Shown here in pieces: positions 9,221 through 18,360 of a stretch of 64,000 nt of DNA. The stretch is from Prochlorococcus sp. AG-436-C13 (lineage in GTDB: Bacteria > Cyanobacteriota > Cyanobacteriia > PCC-6307 > Cyanobiaceae), in assembly GCA_003212695.1 (NCBI GenBank), contig QCPC01000002.1:81588-145587 (forward strand), in the 5' to 3' direction. A program made the position numbers and the translations under genes. The stretch's first letter is position 1. Each line of letters begins with the position of its first letter. Below the pieces are notes generated by a model. It had not been told where the DNA came from and ran no database searches. It was given only the letters and a program-made list of their open reading frames with translations.

Positions 9221-9409
9221 TCAAGGGCGAAAACCAGCTGGTTCGATAAGACGAACCTGGTTCCCTCGAGCAGTGAATTCTCGACCTTGGTCACTTTGTA
9301 CAACAACTCGTCCACCAGATTTGACTCGTATTACACGTGCCCTAACCCAGCCTAGAGCTGCAGACTCAAGGGCCTTTACGACATCACCAGGTTGAAGATC
9401 TAACTCCAT
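9221..9409 (-). CDS. small conserved cyanobacterial protein, unknown function
   Basis: A 62-residue protein beginning MELDLQPGDVVKALESAALG. I chose the ATG at 9409 because the reading frame further upstream runs through the tRNA-Trp gene and cannot be coding. The pattern PGDVV-A-ESA-LGWVRARVIRVKSGGRVVVQSDQGREF resembles a small SH3/Tudor-like beta barrel, but I do not know a family name. It sits between tRNA-Asp and tRNA-Trp on the same strand and is probably co-transcribed with one or both. Confidence 0.7.
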   Translation of the reverse strand: MELDLQPGDVVKALESAALGWVRARVIRVKSGGRVVVQSDQGREFTARGNQVRLIEPAGFRP

Positions 9410-9444
9410 TCTTAAAACAAATAAAATGTTGAAAGGGTATCGAA

Positions 9445-9517
9445 CGCGCCGTGGAGGACTTGAACCCCCGACATCAGGTTTTGGAGACCTGCGTTCTACC
9501 AACTGAACTAACGGCGC
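9445..9517 (-). tRNA. tRNA-Trp (CCA)
   Basis: Cloverleaf on the minus strand: acceptor GCGCCGT paired with ACGGCGC, D-arm TAGTTCAGTTGGTAGA, anticodon stem-loop CAGGTCTCCAAAACCTG with anticodon CCA, T-arm GGGGGTTCAAGTCCTCC. Discriminator G; no encoded CCA end. It lies just downstream of rplS on the same strand, in a region where cyanobacteria often have trnW, secE, nusG and rplK; those genes are absent here. Confidence 0.97.
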
Positions 9518-9579
9518 ATTGAAGATGCCCTATTACCAATGTTGAAACAATGGTACTTGGATTGAACGAGGTCGAAACC

Positions 9580-10071
9580 TCAGCGATCGAAGCGCTGCTT
9601 GACACGAGTTGCTTTACCAACTCGATCACGCAGGTAAAAGAGCTTCGCTCTTCTTACTTTACCGCGACGTTCAACTTTTATAGAAGCAACTTGAGGACTG
9701 TGAACCATGAAGACCCTCTCAACGCCTATTCCTTGAAAAATGCGACGAACAGTAATGGTTTCATTTAGACCTCCATGACGTTTAGCAATAATCACTCCTT
9801 CATAAGGTTGAACTCGCTCTTTATTGCCCTCACTAATGCGAACGCCTACACGAACCGTATCGCCCACATAGATTTCAGGTACTTTATTTTTTTGCTGAGA
9901 TTTCTCAAACTGATCAATAAGTGCTTGAGCAGTTTGTGGTGTTTTTGAAGAAGAGCCTCCAGCAGGAGTAACTTCTTTGATTGATTTATCAAGAGCAGCC
10001 TTAGAGGATTCTTTAGCAGGTTGTTTTTTAGCCTCTGCCTTTGGAGAGGTATTTTTTAAGTCTTCCGTCAT
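9580..10071 (-). CDS. rplS: 50S ribosomal protein L19
   Basis: Large-subunit protein at the 30S-50S interface. The 163 residues consist of a roughly 50-residue low-complexity N-terminal extension rich in Lys, Ala, Ser and Pro, followed by the standard L19 fold ([40 protein letters not shown], and the basic [20 protein letters not shown] end). The core matches the usual 110-120 residues; the extension is probably disordered. The ATG at 10071 is used, but an internal start is possible because the extension is not part of the fold. tRNA-Trp follows. Confidence 0.95.
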   Translation of the reverse strand: MTEDLKNTSPKAEAKKQPAKESSKAALDKSIKEVTPAGGSSSKTPQTAQALIDQFEKSQQKNKVPEIYVGDTVRVGVRISEGNKERVQPYEGVIIAKRHGGLNETITVRRIFQGIGVERVFMVHSPQVASIKVERRGKVRRAKLFYLRDRVGKATRVKQRFDR

Positions 10072-10507
10072 CCCAAATTGATTTTATTTGCCCAAAGTCC
10101 ATTGTAACTGTTAATTAATCACTTTTAGACAATAGTTTGTTTTTTTATTGGCAAAAATATTTTGAATGTAAGACGACCCCTATTAAATTCATCCTTATCA
10201 AGAATCAATACGCTTTTAACCATAAACAATGACATTCTATCCTTTTCAAGCCTTTCTTCTAGTCATATAAGGTAATCCGCTCTTAATTTTTCTTGAGAAA
10301 GCCAAGCAGGCGTTTTGTGATTAAAAGCTAATATCATAGAACTGAAGAATGAAGAGGGTTTTTAAAATAAGAATCTTTAGATAGTTTCTTAATTAGTCCA
10401 TTGTTCAATTTGATAGATATAAAATAATTGGTAAGTTTTGAGAAGACTTGATTGTAAATCCTTTAAAATAAGAATCTTAAAACCAAGCTTTTTAATAATT
10501 TCGTTGC
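10072..10507. other. 436-bp intergenic region before map
   Basis: The longest stretch of the window with no gene or structured RNA that I can support. I find no tRNA and no open frame longer than a dozen or so codons with coding character. It contains a 17-bp direct repeat (10361-10377 and 10462-10478). It probably holds the promoters of rplS and map and could hide a small RNA. Confidence 0.5.
10361..10478. repeat. 17-bp direct repeat pair upstream of map
   Basis: TTTAAAATAAGAATCTT occurs at 10361-10377 and again at 10462-10478, in the same orientation and 101 bp apart start to start. The second copy ends 29 nt before the map start codon. The bases around the two copies differ, so this is not a simple duplication of a longer block. 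Possibly a repeated regulator site; chance is not excluded in AT-rich DNA. Confidence 0.45.
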
Positions 10508-11347
10508 ATGAATAAGCTTTTCGCTGATCTCCTTAACTCTTCTTTGAAATCACGTAGTAATAATGGACCTCGTATACAGCAAAGGCGAGGTGTTGAAATA
10601 AAGTCATCAAGGGAAGTTAAAATCATGAGAAAGTCAAGTCATATAGTTGCAACTGTTCTTAGAGAGATCAATAAAATGGTTGAACCTGGCATGTCTACAG
10701 GAGATCTTGATAAATATGCTGAAAGTAGAATAAGAGAAATGGGAGCAGTGCCAAGCTTTAAGGGTTATCATGGTTTTCCAGGAACTATTTGTGCAAGTAT
10801 TAACAATGAAGTCGTACATGGAATCCCTAATATAAAACGAATTATTAAATCAGGTGATCTTTTAAAGGTAGATACAGGGGCTTATTATGATGGTTATCAT
10901 GGAGATAGTTGTATAACTATTTGTGTTGGAGATGTGTCGGATGAGGCTAAGAAATTAAGTCGTGTCGCACAAGAATCTTTAATGGAAGGTCTGTCACAAG
11001 TAAAAGCTAATAACAGTCTTCTGGATATAGCTGGAGCAATAGAAGATCATGTAAAAAAGAATAATTATAGTGTTGTTGAAGATTATACTGGTCATGGGGT
11101 TGGTAGGAATTTGCATGAAGAACCTTCTGTTTTTAATTTTCGAACAAATGATTTGCCAAATATAAAATTGAGAGCAGGAATGACTTTGGCTGTGGAACCA
11201 ATTTTAAATGCTGGTGATAAGAGCTGCCAGACACTTAAGGATAGATGGACTGTTATAACTAAAGATGGAAGCTTATCTGCTCAATGGGAGCATACTATCC
11301 TTGTCACTAGTAAAGGATGTGAAATTCTTACAGAAAGAGGGGACTAG
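10508..11347 (+). CDS. map: type I methionine aminopeptidase
   Basis: Removes the initiator Met from nascent proteins. The 279-residue enzyme has all five metal ligands: D122 (VDTGAYYDG), D133 (GDSC), H196 (GHGVGR), E230 (VEP) and E261 (WEHT), plus H104 for substrate contact. An N-terminal extension of about 30 residues precedes the catalytic fold. ATG start. It stands alone between the long intergenic region and a convergent SDR gene. Confidence 0.97.
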   Translation: MNKLFADLLNSSLKSRSNNGPRIQQRRGVEIKSSREVKIMRKSSHIVATVLREINKMVEPGMSTGDLDKYAESRIREMGAVPSFKGYHGFPGTICASINNEVVHGIPNIKRIIKSGDLLKVDTGAYYDGYHGDSCITICVGDVSDEAKKLSRVAQESLMEGLSQVKANNSLLDIAGAIEDHVKKNNYSVVEDYTGHGVGRNLHEEPSVFNFRTNDLPNIKLRAGMTLAVEPILNAGDKSCQTLKDRWTVITKDGSLSAQWEHTILVTSKGCEILTERGD

Positions 11348-11361
11348 ATATTCAATTATTT

Positions 11362-12108
11362 TTATTTATTTCTGACTTTAAAAAAATTAAAATAAAGCTC
11401 TCTTAAGTACTCAGTTATAGGCATTAAAATATAAGTGATAGGATTAGGTGTAACGATAATTGTTTTTGATGATTTGCTAGAATTGGTTATTATTTTATCT
11501 GCAACTAAACTAGGTTTCATTATCCCTATAGGATTAAGCTTTGAGCGGAATGGACCTAAAATTAGTTTCTTGACTATAAAATTTTTACGTTGATCTTTTG
11601 TTAATGAACTATATTTAAAACTTACCATTTGACCAATTAATCTCTTACTTATTTCATAGGAAGGACTAAATGCAGGTTGAATTTCTGCTTCTGATGTGTT
11701 GACCCAAAGTTCTTTTATAGAATGATTTTCCCCTTTAGCTAATGAGATCTTTTCAAATATTTCAATTAAACGCCAATAACTTAAGGCATTTATTTCTAGT
11801 GCTTTGTTTAGTCCTTCTGTATTTAAATTACCTCCAGGATTAATACCATGATTGAGAACTAGTAAATCCAAGCTTGTTAAAATGGTTTCTAATTCTTTTT
11901 CTTTCCCACAATTCCATTGAACCCATTTATTGGGAGTTTCATTACTCTGTTGAGCCCTATGAGGTGTTTCTCGATGAGTAAGACCAACTACATATGATCC
12001 TTTAGATCTAAAAGCTTTTGAGAGCTCTTTCCCTAATGTCCCTGAAGCGCCAGTAATTCCGATTCGTCTGTTTTCCCATATGTTCTTTTGAATATTCTTC
12101 TGAAACAT
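11362..12108 (-). CDS. short-chain dehydrogenase/reductase family protein
   Basis: A protein of about 248 residues with an N-terminal Rossmann nucleotide-binding motif GITGASGTLGKE and a mid-chain Tyr-x-x-x-Lys-like stretch (SPSYEISKRLIGQ: Y-E-I-S-K, the SDR catalytic pair). LLVLNHGINPGG corresponds to the NNAG region. The C-terminus is hydrophobic (TPNPITYILMPITEYL). I chose ATG 12108, which has AAGG seven bases upstream; an ATG at 12129 would add seven residues. Substrate unknown. It resembles the SDR proteins often annotated in cyanobacteria as bifunctional sterol desaturase/SDR, but no desaturase part is present. Confidence 0.8.
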   Translation of the reverse strand: MFQKNIQKNIWENRRIGITGASGTLGKELSKAFRSKGSYVVGLTHRETPHRAQQSNETPNKWVQWNCGKEKELETILTSLDLLVLNHGINPGGNLNTEGLNKALEINALSYWRLIEIFEKISLAKGENHSIKELWVNTSEAEIQPAFSPSYEISKRLIGQMVSFKYSSLTKDQRKNFIVKKLILGPFRSKLNPIGIMKPSLVADKIITNSSKSSKTIIVTPNPITYILMPITEYLRELYFNFFKVRNK

Positions 12109-12284
12109 ATCTAGACCTTGTAACGACATTTAGTTAATGAGAAGCTCAGAGGCTAAAGCAGTGATTATAAAAAAGTTTTTACAGGAATTAATTCCTTTGA
12201 TCCCAACATTATATTGCTTAAATTTGATCATCTGCCTTAATACAGCCCTATTATTGACTTATCGCTGATTAATGGAGTTCCCTC

Positions 12285-13382
12285 ATGGGTAAGACCTTGA
12301 TGATTGGGTCTTGCGAGTCATTTAGTGGAAAATCAGCCTTGGTATTAGGTATTGCAAGATACTTAAAGGCTTTGAATGTAGAAGTTCGTTTTGGCAAGCC
12401 CCTTGCGACAAGTCTTGAAATAGAAGATAAAACTATTAACCCATCAGATTTATTGATTGATGATGATGTTCGCTTTGTTGGCTCAATTGTTGGATTGGCG
12501 GAAGAAAACCTTATTCCTTCAGTTGATTTGCTTGCAGCTAATACAGCTGAAAAACGTTTATATAAGTCACTACTTGGGCCAGGAGAAGGACTGCAAAAAT
12601 TGAAAGATAAATTGGGTGATTCTTTCGAAGGCTTGAATATTTTAGAAGCGGCTGGGAATATTTATGAAGGCATGCTTTATGGCTTAAGCCTTTCACAACT
12701 TGCCAAAGAATTTGAAGGAAAGGTTTTATTGGTTCATTTATGGAAAGATAGTCGCAGCGTTGATTCTTTATTGGCTGCAAAGAAAGAGCTTGGAAATAAT
12801 CTTTTGGGAGTTGTTTTAAATGCGGTTACTCCAGATGATGTAAAAGACTTAAATGAGAATGTTGTCCCTGCTTTGAAAACATTGGAGATTGATGTTTTTG
12901 GGGTTATGCCTAGATCTCCTCTTCTTAGAAGCGTTACTGTTGAGGAATTAGTTAGAAGACTTAAGGCTAGGGTTATATGTTGTTCGGAGAGGCTTGAGCT
13001 AATGGTTGAAACCTTAAGTATTGGAGCTATGAGTGTAAATTCAGCGATGGAATTTTTTCGTAAGCGAAGAAATATGGCAGTAGTTACTGGTGCGGATAGA
13101 ACTGATATACAACTTGCTGCATTAGAAGCTTCTACACAATGTTTGATTCTAACGGGTGCAGGAGAACCCTTGCCTCAGTTGATAAATAGAGCTGAAGAAT
13201 TGGAAGTGCCTTTACTTAAAGTGGATACAGATACTCTTTCAACTGTTGAAGTTATAGAGCATGCTTTTGGTCATGTGAGATTACATGAAAATGTAAAGGC
13301 GACATATGCATTCCGATTGGTAGAAGATAATTGTGACTTGCAAAGATTAGTAGGTTTTTTCGGCATTTCTTCTAACCCTTGA
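12285..13382 (+). CDS. BioD-like / phosphotransacetylase N-terminal-domain protein
   Basis: A 365-residue protein with a P-loop-type N-terminus GSCESFSGKSALVLGIARYL, as in the dethiobiotin synthase-like domain fused to some phosphotransacetylases, then a DRTGG-type domain in the C-terminal half (AVVTGADRTDIQLAALEAS...LILTGAGEPLPQLINRAEELEVPLL). It lacks the catalytic Pta domain, so it is probably a nucleotide-binding regulator and not an acetyltransferase. ATG start. Its stop overlaps the TTG start of the next gene by 4 nt, so the two are translationally coupled and likely work together. Confidence 0.75.
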   Translation: MGKTLMIGSCESFSGKSALVLGIARYLKALNVEVRFGKPLATSLEIEDKTINPSDLLIDDDVRFVGSIVGLAEENLIPSVDLLAANTAEKRLYKSLLGPGEGLQKLKDKLGDSFEGLNILEAAGNIYEGMLYGLSLSQLAKEFEGKVLLVHLWKDSRSVDSLLAAKKELGNNLLGVVLNAVTPDDVKDLNENVVPALKTLEIDVFGVMPRSPLLRSVTVEELVRRLKARVICCSERLELMVETLSIGAMSVNSAMEFFRKRRNMAVVTGADRTDIQLAALEASTQCLILTGAGEPLPQLINRAEELEVPLLKVDTDTLSTVEVIEHAFGHVRLHENVKATYAFRLVEDNCDLQRLVGFFGISSNP

Positions 13383-13939
13383 AATACTTGCTAGGTTCAA
13401 ATAACAAAAGGAGAATCTCTTTGCGCGAAAGTCAATCACTAGATCTGCCTCAGCTTGGTCGCATTGATACTTTGGCTCAGGAATTAGCTCTTTTACAAGA
13501 TAAAGGCAAAAGAAGAATTGCTTTTTTAGGTAGTAGGCATGTTCCTGTTGTCACAATACATTTGGTTGAATTGATTGTTCGTTCGCTTGCTCTAGAAGGC
13601 CACTCTCTTATCACCTCAGGTTCCCAAGGCGTTAATGCAGCAGTTATTAGAGCAACTTTAGATGTTAATCCTTCTTTGCTTACTGTGTTGTTACCACAGA
13701 GCCTTGATCGTCAAACTCCTGAGATACGCAATTTGCTTGATAAAGTACTACACCTAGTCGAGAAGCCTGATAATGATGACTTGTCTTTACCAATGGCTAG
13801 TAGTTTATGCAATCAAGAAATAATTAGTAGATGTGATCAGCTTATTTGCTTTGCATTCCATGACAGCGAAACCTTGTTGAGTAGTTGTCATAGTGCCGAA
13901 GATATGGGGAAAGTAGTAAGTTTATTGTTTTTTGATTAG
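13379..13939 (+). CDS. Rossmann-fold (LOG/DprA-like) conserved protein
   Basis: A 186-residue protein with KRRIAFLGSRHVPVVTIHLVELIVRSLALEGHSLITSGSQGVNAAVIRATLD, the pattern of the nucleotide-binding fold seen in LOG and DprA-like proteins (a GS-x(2)-V start and a TSGSQGVNAA loop). The C-terminal part (DQLICFAFHDSETLLSSCHSAEDMGKVVSL) fits the end of such a domain. The lysine-decarboxylase signature PGGxGTxxE of true LOG enzymes is missing, so no enzyme activity is assigned. Starts with TTG in a TTGA overlap with the preceding gene. Confidence 0.7.
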   Translation: MKYLLGSNNKRRISLRESQSLDLPQLGRIDTLAQELALLQDKGKRRIAFLGSRHVPVVTIHLVELIVRSLALEGHSLITSGSQGVNAAVIRATLDVNPSLLTVLLPQSLDRQTPEIRNLLDKVLHLVEKPDNDDLSLPMASSLCNQEIISRCDQLICFAFHDSETLLSSCHSAEDMGKVVSLLFFD

Positions 13940-14035
13940 ATTCATTTCAAGAGACCTGATTTAAACCTCTAGCCTAATGATTTGATAAATATGTTCATAT
14001 ATTTTCTATAATGTAATTTCTTTAGCGTTGTTGTT

Positions 14036-14533
14036 ATGCCATCTTCTTATTCATTTGATGTTGTATCTGATTTTGACCGTCAAGAGTTAGTTAATGCAAT
14101 AGATCAGGTCCAAAGAGATGTCTCTCAGCGTTATGACCTTAAAGATTCTAATTCAGATATTACTCTTGAGGAGGATGAGATTGTTATTATTACTTCTAGT
14201 GATATGAAGCTCAAGGCAATTGGAGATATTCTTTTACAGAAATCAATTAAGAGAAAACTTTCTCTAAAGATTTTTGATTTTCAAGAACCTTTCAATTCTT
14301 CGGGAAATAGGGTTAAACAAATTATTTTATTAAAGAAAGGTTTGTCTCAGGAAATAGCTAAGCAATTAAGTAAATCTGTTCGGGATCAAATTAAGAAGAT
14401 CAATGTTTCAATTCAAGGGGATAGATTAAGAGTCGTAGGTAAAAATAAAGATGAACTTCAGTTAGCAATAGGAATACTTAAGAAAAAGGAGGATGAGCTA
14501 GAAATACCATTGCAATTTGAGAATTATAGATAA
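14036..14533 (+). CDS. yajQ: YajQ family nucleotide-binding protein (DUF520)
   Basis: A 165-residue protein matching YajQ/DUF520 end to end: SYSFDVVSDFDRQELVNAIDQVQRDVSQRYDLK at the N-terminus, ITSSDMKLKAIGDIL, and VRDQIKKINVSIQGDRLRVVGKNKDELQ before the C-terminus. Family members fold as two RNA-binding-like domains; one Xanthomonas member binds cyclic-di-GMP, but a role in cyanobacteria is unknown. ATG start, preceded by a gap of about 95 nt after the Rossmann protein. Confidence 0.93.
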   Translation: MPSSYSFDVVSDFDRQELVNAIDQVQRDVSQRYDLKDSNSDITLEEDEIVIITSSDMKLKAIGDILLQKSIKRKLSLKIFDFQEPFNSSGNRVKQIILLKKGLSQEIAKQLSKSVRDQIKKINVSIQGDRLRVVGKNKDELQLAIGILKKKEDELEIPLQFENYR

Positions 14534-14604
14534 TTTGTTAAAATACTCTCTAACTACTTTCCCTTTATTAGGATTCTATATTGACTCTATTATTTGTTTT
14601 TGAT

Positions 14605-14811
14605 ATGGATTTTAAGTTAATAAATACATTAGTAGAAAAGACCTTGAAATTGATAGAAGAATCAGATAATTATGACCTTGAGAAAGCCTGTTGGATGATA
14701 ATTCATGAATATCATCATGGAACAAAGCCATTTGAATATGATATTAGAGAGATAGATGAGACACTTTATCTTGCAGTCCTAAAAGAAATAAAAGAGAAAA
14801 AAAAGAATTGA
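14605..14811 (+). CDS. small hypothetical protein
   Basis: A 68-residue acidic, mostly helical protein (MDFKLINTLVEKTLKLIEES...) ending in a lysine run. I chose ATG 14605; a TTG at 14581 would add eight hydrophobic residues. No membrane segment or known motif. Same strand as yajQ and the prohibitin gene. The composition looks coding (regular charged/hydrophobic spacing), but I cannot identify it. Confidence 0.5.
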   Translation: MDFKLINTLVEKTLKLIEESDNYDLEKACWMIIHEYHHGTKPFEYDIREIDETLYLAVLKEIKEKKKN

Positions 14812-14899
14812 TTTTATTTTGATTACAGAATCATCTTAATTGATCTAACTACAATGTTTGCTATACAGGAAGCATCACTTTAGTCCTTATAGAAAATCT

Positions 14900-15709
14900 A
14901 TGACCAATCCAATTCGGAATGTAACCCCAGGAGGGTCAGGAGGAGGAGCTGCAACTCTTGCACTTATAGTTTCTTTTACTGGAATATTACTGCTTACTCA
15001 AGCTTTGTTTATAGTGCCTGCTGGCCAGGTTGCAGTGGTAACTACGTTAGGGAAGGTAAGTGGAGGTGCCAGACGTCCGGGCCTAAATTTCAAAGTACCT
15101 TTTGTACAGTCAACCTATCCATTTAATGTACAAACTCAGGTTAGACCTGAAGAATTTGAGTCTTTGACTAAGGACTTACAAGTTATATCAGCAACTGCAA
15201 CAGTTAAATATGCTCTTAAGCCAAGTGAAGCAGGACGCGTCTTTAGGACTATTTCGTATAACGATAGAGAAATTTATAATCGTATAATTAAACCTTCTTT
15301 ACTTAAAGCTCTTAAATCAGTTTTTTCGAAATATGAATTAGTCACTATAGCAAGCTCTTGGAGTGATATCTCTTCAATAGTTGAAAGAACTGTTGCTGAA
15401 GAAATAAGTCAATTTGATTATGTTGATATTCAAGGACTTGATTTAATAGGTTTAAAGATCGCGGATGAATATAGAGCTGCCATTGAGCAAAAGCAAATTG
15501 CGGAACAGCAACTCTTGAAAGCTCAAACTGAAGTTAAAATAGCTGAACAGGAAGCAAAAAGATATGACACACTTAATAGAAGTCTTGATGACCAAGTTTT
15601 GTTTAAATTGTTTTTAGATAAGTGGGATGGGAAGACTCAGGTCGTACCATCGTTGCCTGGTTCAAGCGGTAATAATACTCCTGTAATAGTTGGTGGAAGG
15701 AGAAATTAA
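14900..15709 (+). CDS. phb: prohibitin/SPFH-domain membrane protein
   Basis: A 269-residue protein with a short N-terminus, one hydrophobic anchor (ALIVSFTGILLLTQALFIVPAG), and the SPFH/prohibitin domain (VPAGQVAVVTTLGKVSGGARRPGLNFKVPF, then LQVISATATVKYALKP and RIIKPSLLKALKSVFSKY), ending in a helix rich in Glu, Gln and Lys (AIEQKQIAEQQLLKAQTEVKIAEQEAKRYD). Prohibitins form large rings that scaffold membrane proteases and stabilise membrane proteins. ATG 14900 is chosen over a TTG at 14858. It ends in a long hairpin shared with the convergent hemL. Confidence 0.92.
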   Translation: MTNPIRNVTPGGSGGGAATLALIVSFTGILLLTQALFIVPAGQVAVVTTLGKVSGGARRPGLNFKVPFVQSTYPFNVQTQVRPEEFESLTKDLQVISATATVKYALKPSEAGRVFRTISYNDREIYNRIIKPSLLKALKSVFSKYELVTIASSWSDISSIVERTVAEEISQFDYVDIQGLDLIGLKIADEYRAAIEQKQIAEQQLLKAQTEVKIAEQEAKRYDTLNRSLDDQVLFKLFLDKWDGKTQVVPSLPGSSGNNTPVIVGGRRN

Positions 15710-15748
15710 AAATAATATATTAGAATATTTTAACTAGTTTTTTAATGC

Positions 15749-15797
15749 ATTAAATCCATTCAAGAGTTGCTCAATGTATACCCTGAATGGATTTAAT
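15749..15797. terminator. 14-bp inverted repeat between convergent phb and hemL
   Basis: ATTAAATCCATTCA (15749-15762) is perfectly complementary to TGAATGGATTTAAT (15784-15797), with a 21-nt loop. It lies between the stop codons of two genes that face each other, the usual place for a bidirectional terminator. There is no clear T-run after the stem on either strand, so it may instead be an mRNA 3'-end stabiliser. Confidence 0.55.
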
Positions 15798-15801
15798 TAA
15801 T

Positions 15802-17103
15802 CTATTGGCTTAATTCGTTAAAGCATTCGTTAAAAGCCTGCAAAGTAATATCTATATCATCTTCTGAATGAGCAAGTGATGTAAAACCAGCTTCGAATGC
15901 ACTGGGTGCTAAGTAAACTCCTTTTTCTAGCATTGCTCGATGAAGTTTTCCAAAATAATCTGTATTGGCTTTTTTTGCTTCTTCAAAGTTTCTAACAGGT
16001 CCTTCACACAAGTAAAAGCCAAACATTCCGCTAACGCTACTGCCTGTAATAGGTATACCTGCTTGCTTGGCTGAATCACAAATTCCATTAATTAGTTTCT
16101 TAGTCATATTTTCAAGGCGTTCGTATGAACCCTCTTGCCTAAGTATTTCTAAAGTTTTTATACCTGCTGTCATTGCAAGTGGATTGCCACTAAGAGTTCC
16201 TGCTTGATATACAGGGCCTGATGGAGCGACCATTGACATGATTTCTTTCTTTCCTCCATAGGCTCCAACTGGGAGCCCACCCCCTATAACTTTTCCCATT
16301 GTCGTAAGATCTGGAGTAACTCCAAAACGTTCTTGAGCTCCCCCATAGCTAATCCGGAAGCCAGTCATAACTTCGTCAAAAACCAATAAAGCCCCATTCT
16401 CTTTTGTTAACTCTCTAAGTCCTTCTAAAAATCCTGGTTCAGGGGTAATAAAACCAGCATTTCCAACTATTGGCTCGAGTATCACTCCTGATATCGCATC
16501 AGGATTTTCTGCAAATAGTTCTTTTACAGCTTCTAAATCATTGTAGGGAGCAGTCAGTGTGTTTGAAGTAGTACTTCTAGGGACTCCAGGAGAATCAGGC
16601 AATCCAAGTGTTGCTACTCCAGAGCCTGCTTTCACAAGGAACATGTCTGCGTGTCCGTGATAGCAGCCCTCAAATTTAATTAGCTTGTCCCTGCCTGTAA
16701 AAGCTCTCATGAGCCTTAGAACAGCCATACATGCTTCAGTGCCGCTATTAACAAAGCGAACCATCTCAACACTAGGAACGGCTTCAATAACCATTTCAGA
16801 TAGCTTGTTTTCAAGCTCGCAAGGAGCACCGAAGCTTGTTCCTTTCTCTAAGGCCTCTTGAAGCGAAGCTATTACTTCTGGATGAGAATGACCACATATT
16901 GCAGGTCCCCAGCTCCCTACATAGTCAATGAAGCGGTTCCCGTCTATATCCCATGCGTATGGCCCTTTAACTCGGTCAAAAACTATTGGATCCCCATTAA
17001 CAGACTTAAAAGCACGAACAGGAGAGCTAACCCCACCAGGCATTAGCTCTTTTGCAGCGGTAAAAACTGTTTGAGAATTAGTTGTGTTGAAGGCGTTCGT
17101 CAC
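15802..17103 (-). CDS. hemL: glutamate-1-semialdehyde 2,1-aminomutase
   Basis: PLP enzyme that makes 5-aminolevulinate, the committed precursor for chlorophyll, heme and cobalamin. The 433-residue protein has all the fold marks: [16 protein letters not shown] near the start, [46 protein letters not shown], and the PLP lysine in [12 protein letters not shown] (about residue 274). Normal length. Starts with GTG at 17103. Works downstream of gltX and hemA; gltX is also in this window. Confidence 0.98.
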   Translation of the reverse strand: MTNAFNTTNSQTVFTAAKELMPGGVSSPVRAFKSVNGDPIVFDRVKGPYAWDIDGNRFIDYVGSWGPAICGHSHPEVIASLQEALEKGTSFGAPCELENKLSEMVIEAVPSVEMVRFVNSGTEACMAVLRLMRAFTGRDKLIKFEGCYHGHADMFLVKAGSGVATLGLPDSPGVPRSTTSNTLTAPYNDLEAVKELFAENPDAISGVILEPIVGNAGFITPEPGFLEGLRELTKENGALLVFDEVMTGFRISYGGAQERFGVTPDLTTMGKVIGGGLPVGAYGGKKEIMSMVAPSGPVYQAGTLSGNPLAMTAGIKTLEILRQEGSYERLENMTKKLINGICDSAKQAGIPITGSSVSGMFGFYLCEGPVRNFEEAKKANTDYFGKLHRAMLEKGVYLAPSAFEAGFTSLAHSEDDIDITLQAFNECFNELSQ

Positions 17104-17112
17104 GGCACCTAA

Positions 17113-17274
17113 TCAATTAGTTGATAACACAGTTCGCCATAATGGCCTAAAAGAGTCGAATAAGTCTAAAAAATCTTTTTTTTTCTTTACTTCAACTGCA
17201 TAAGGAGGTCCATTTTGCGTCCATGTACGACGGAACTCCTGACCTGAGACTTGTTGCAGAGACTGACTTACCAT
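17113..17274 (-). CDS. small conserved protein of 53 residues, unknown function
   Basis: An open frame with ATG at 17274, reading MVSQSLQQVSGQEFRRTWTQ and ending in DLFDSFRPLWRTVLSTN. It is soluble and slightly basic, and includes a run of four Lys encoded around nine consecutive A bases. The gene lies just upstream of hemL on the same strand (9-nt gap). The amino-acid make-up and tight spacing look real, and I have an impression of similar small proteins in picocyanobacteria, but I cannot name a family. Confidence 0.6.
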   Translation of the reverse strand: MVSQSLQQVSGQEFRRTWTQNGPPYAVEVKKKKDFLDLFDSFRPLWRTVLSTN

Positions 17275-17458
17275 TAAAGTAAATGCATGTTTCTAACAGC
17301 TATTAAAACAATTTCTAATACTGTGATGATTTGACAATAGATGTTCAAATTTGGTTCGTTTTTCAAAAAAATTGAAGAATTTCTAGGTTTTTTAGATAAA
17401 AAAGTTTGTTATGCAGAGCTTTGCTTATACTAGGCCCACAAAGGATAAGTAATACTTA

Positions 17459-18301
17459 TCAAAAGAAAGGGCTCTCGTCTAGTGAGTCCTCCTCGTCTTG
17501 GATTGGAGGCCAATTTATATTTGCCAGGACTGGAGCATGGTCGCTTGGCTGGGTGTTACCTCTGATTCTTTTACAGATAACACAGTTTCTTGAGTTGTTA
17601 ATTAATTCCTCGCTTAGGTAAATGTGATCAATTCTCCAGCCTTGATCTCTTTGCCATGCTCCACTTCGATAGTCCCACCAACTCCAATGACCTTTACTTT
17701 GCTCAAAGAGTCTAAAAACATCCTCTAATTTATTGTTTAGAATCTTTGTTAAAGCTTCTCTCTCTCTGGTGCTTGCCATTATTCCATTGTTAAATCTTTT
17801 TGGGTTGTGTATATCCTTTTCTTCTAGTGCAATATTAAAGTCTCCTAGAAGGCAAAGGGGCTCCTCTCTTTTTGCTTGATTCTCTAGATACTCATATAAA
17901 TATCTCAGCCATTTAATTTTATAAGTATATTTTTCAGAATCAATAGATGATCCATTTGGAACATATACATTGACAACTCTAATGCCATCAATTAGTGCAC
18001 TTATAATCCTCTTCTGATCATCAAAATAATTTGAGCTTTCTTTAAGTATGCCTTCACCATTAAAGCCTTTTCTTATATCTTCTAAAGGTGCTTTGCTTAT
18101 TAATGCAACACCATTGTATGACTTTTGACCGTATATATATACATTATAACCTTTATTTCTTAGTGAATCTTTAGGGAATAAACTGTCTTCTACTTTTGTT
18201 TCTTGCAGGCAAAGTAAATCAGGATTGAATTCATCAATGAATTCTTCAACTTGATTAAGTCTAGTTCTAATTGAATTTACGTTCCAAGTAGCAATTAACA
18301 C
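17459..18301 (-). CDS. xth: exodeoxyribonuclease III (Xth family)
   Basis: AP endonuclease / 3'-5' exonuclease of base-excision repair. The 280-residue protein has the family motifs in order: MLIATWNVNSIRTRL, LLCLQETKVED (catalytic Glu), VVNVYVPNGSS, LCLLGDFNIALEEKDIHN (Asp and Asn), WSWWDYRSGAWQRDQGWRIDHIYLS, and the end motif QPSDHAPV (catalytic Asp-His). GTG start at 18301. Divergent from the next small gene. Confidence 0.95.
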   Translation of the reverse strand: MLIATWNVNSIRTRLNQVEEFIDEFNPDLLCLQETKVEDSLFPKDSLRNKGYNVYIYGQKSYNGVALISKAPLEDIRKGFNGEGILKESSNYFDDQKRIISALIDGIRVVNVYVPNGSSIDSEKYTYKIKWLRYLYEYLENQAKREEPLCLLGDFNIALEEKDIHNPKRFNNGIMASTREREALTKILNNKLEDVFRLFEQSKGHWSWWDYRSGAWQRDQGWRIDHIYLSEELINNSRNCVICKRIRGNTQPSDHAPVLANINWPPIQDEEDSLDESPFF

Positions 18302-18360
18302 GATTTGATGTTTTAAGTTGTAGTTGGTTTAGAATTTGCATGCTTCGGATTTGAGCATAG

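Noticed and set aside
9410..9502. N-terminal extension of the small gene at 9221-9409 (31 more codons)
   Set aside because: The extra codons run through the tRNA-Trp gene, so they cannot be a natural protein start.
17341..17433. 30-codon frame MFKFGSFFKK... on the plus strand between the 53-residue gene and xth
   Set aside because: Very low complexity, AT-rich, no ribosome site, and downstream part overlaps the xth 3' region; more likely chance.
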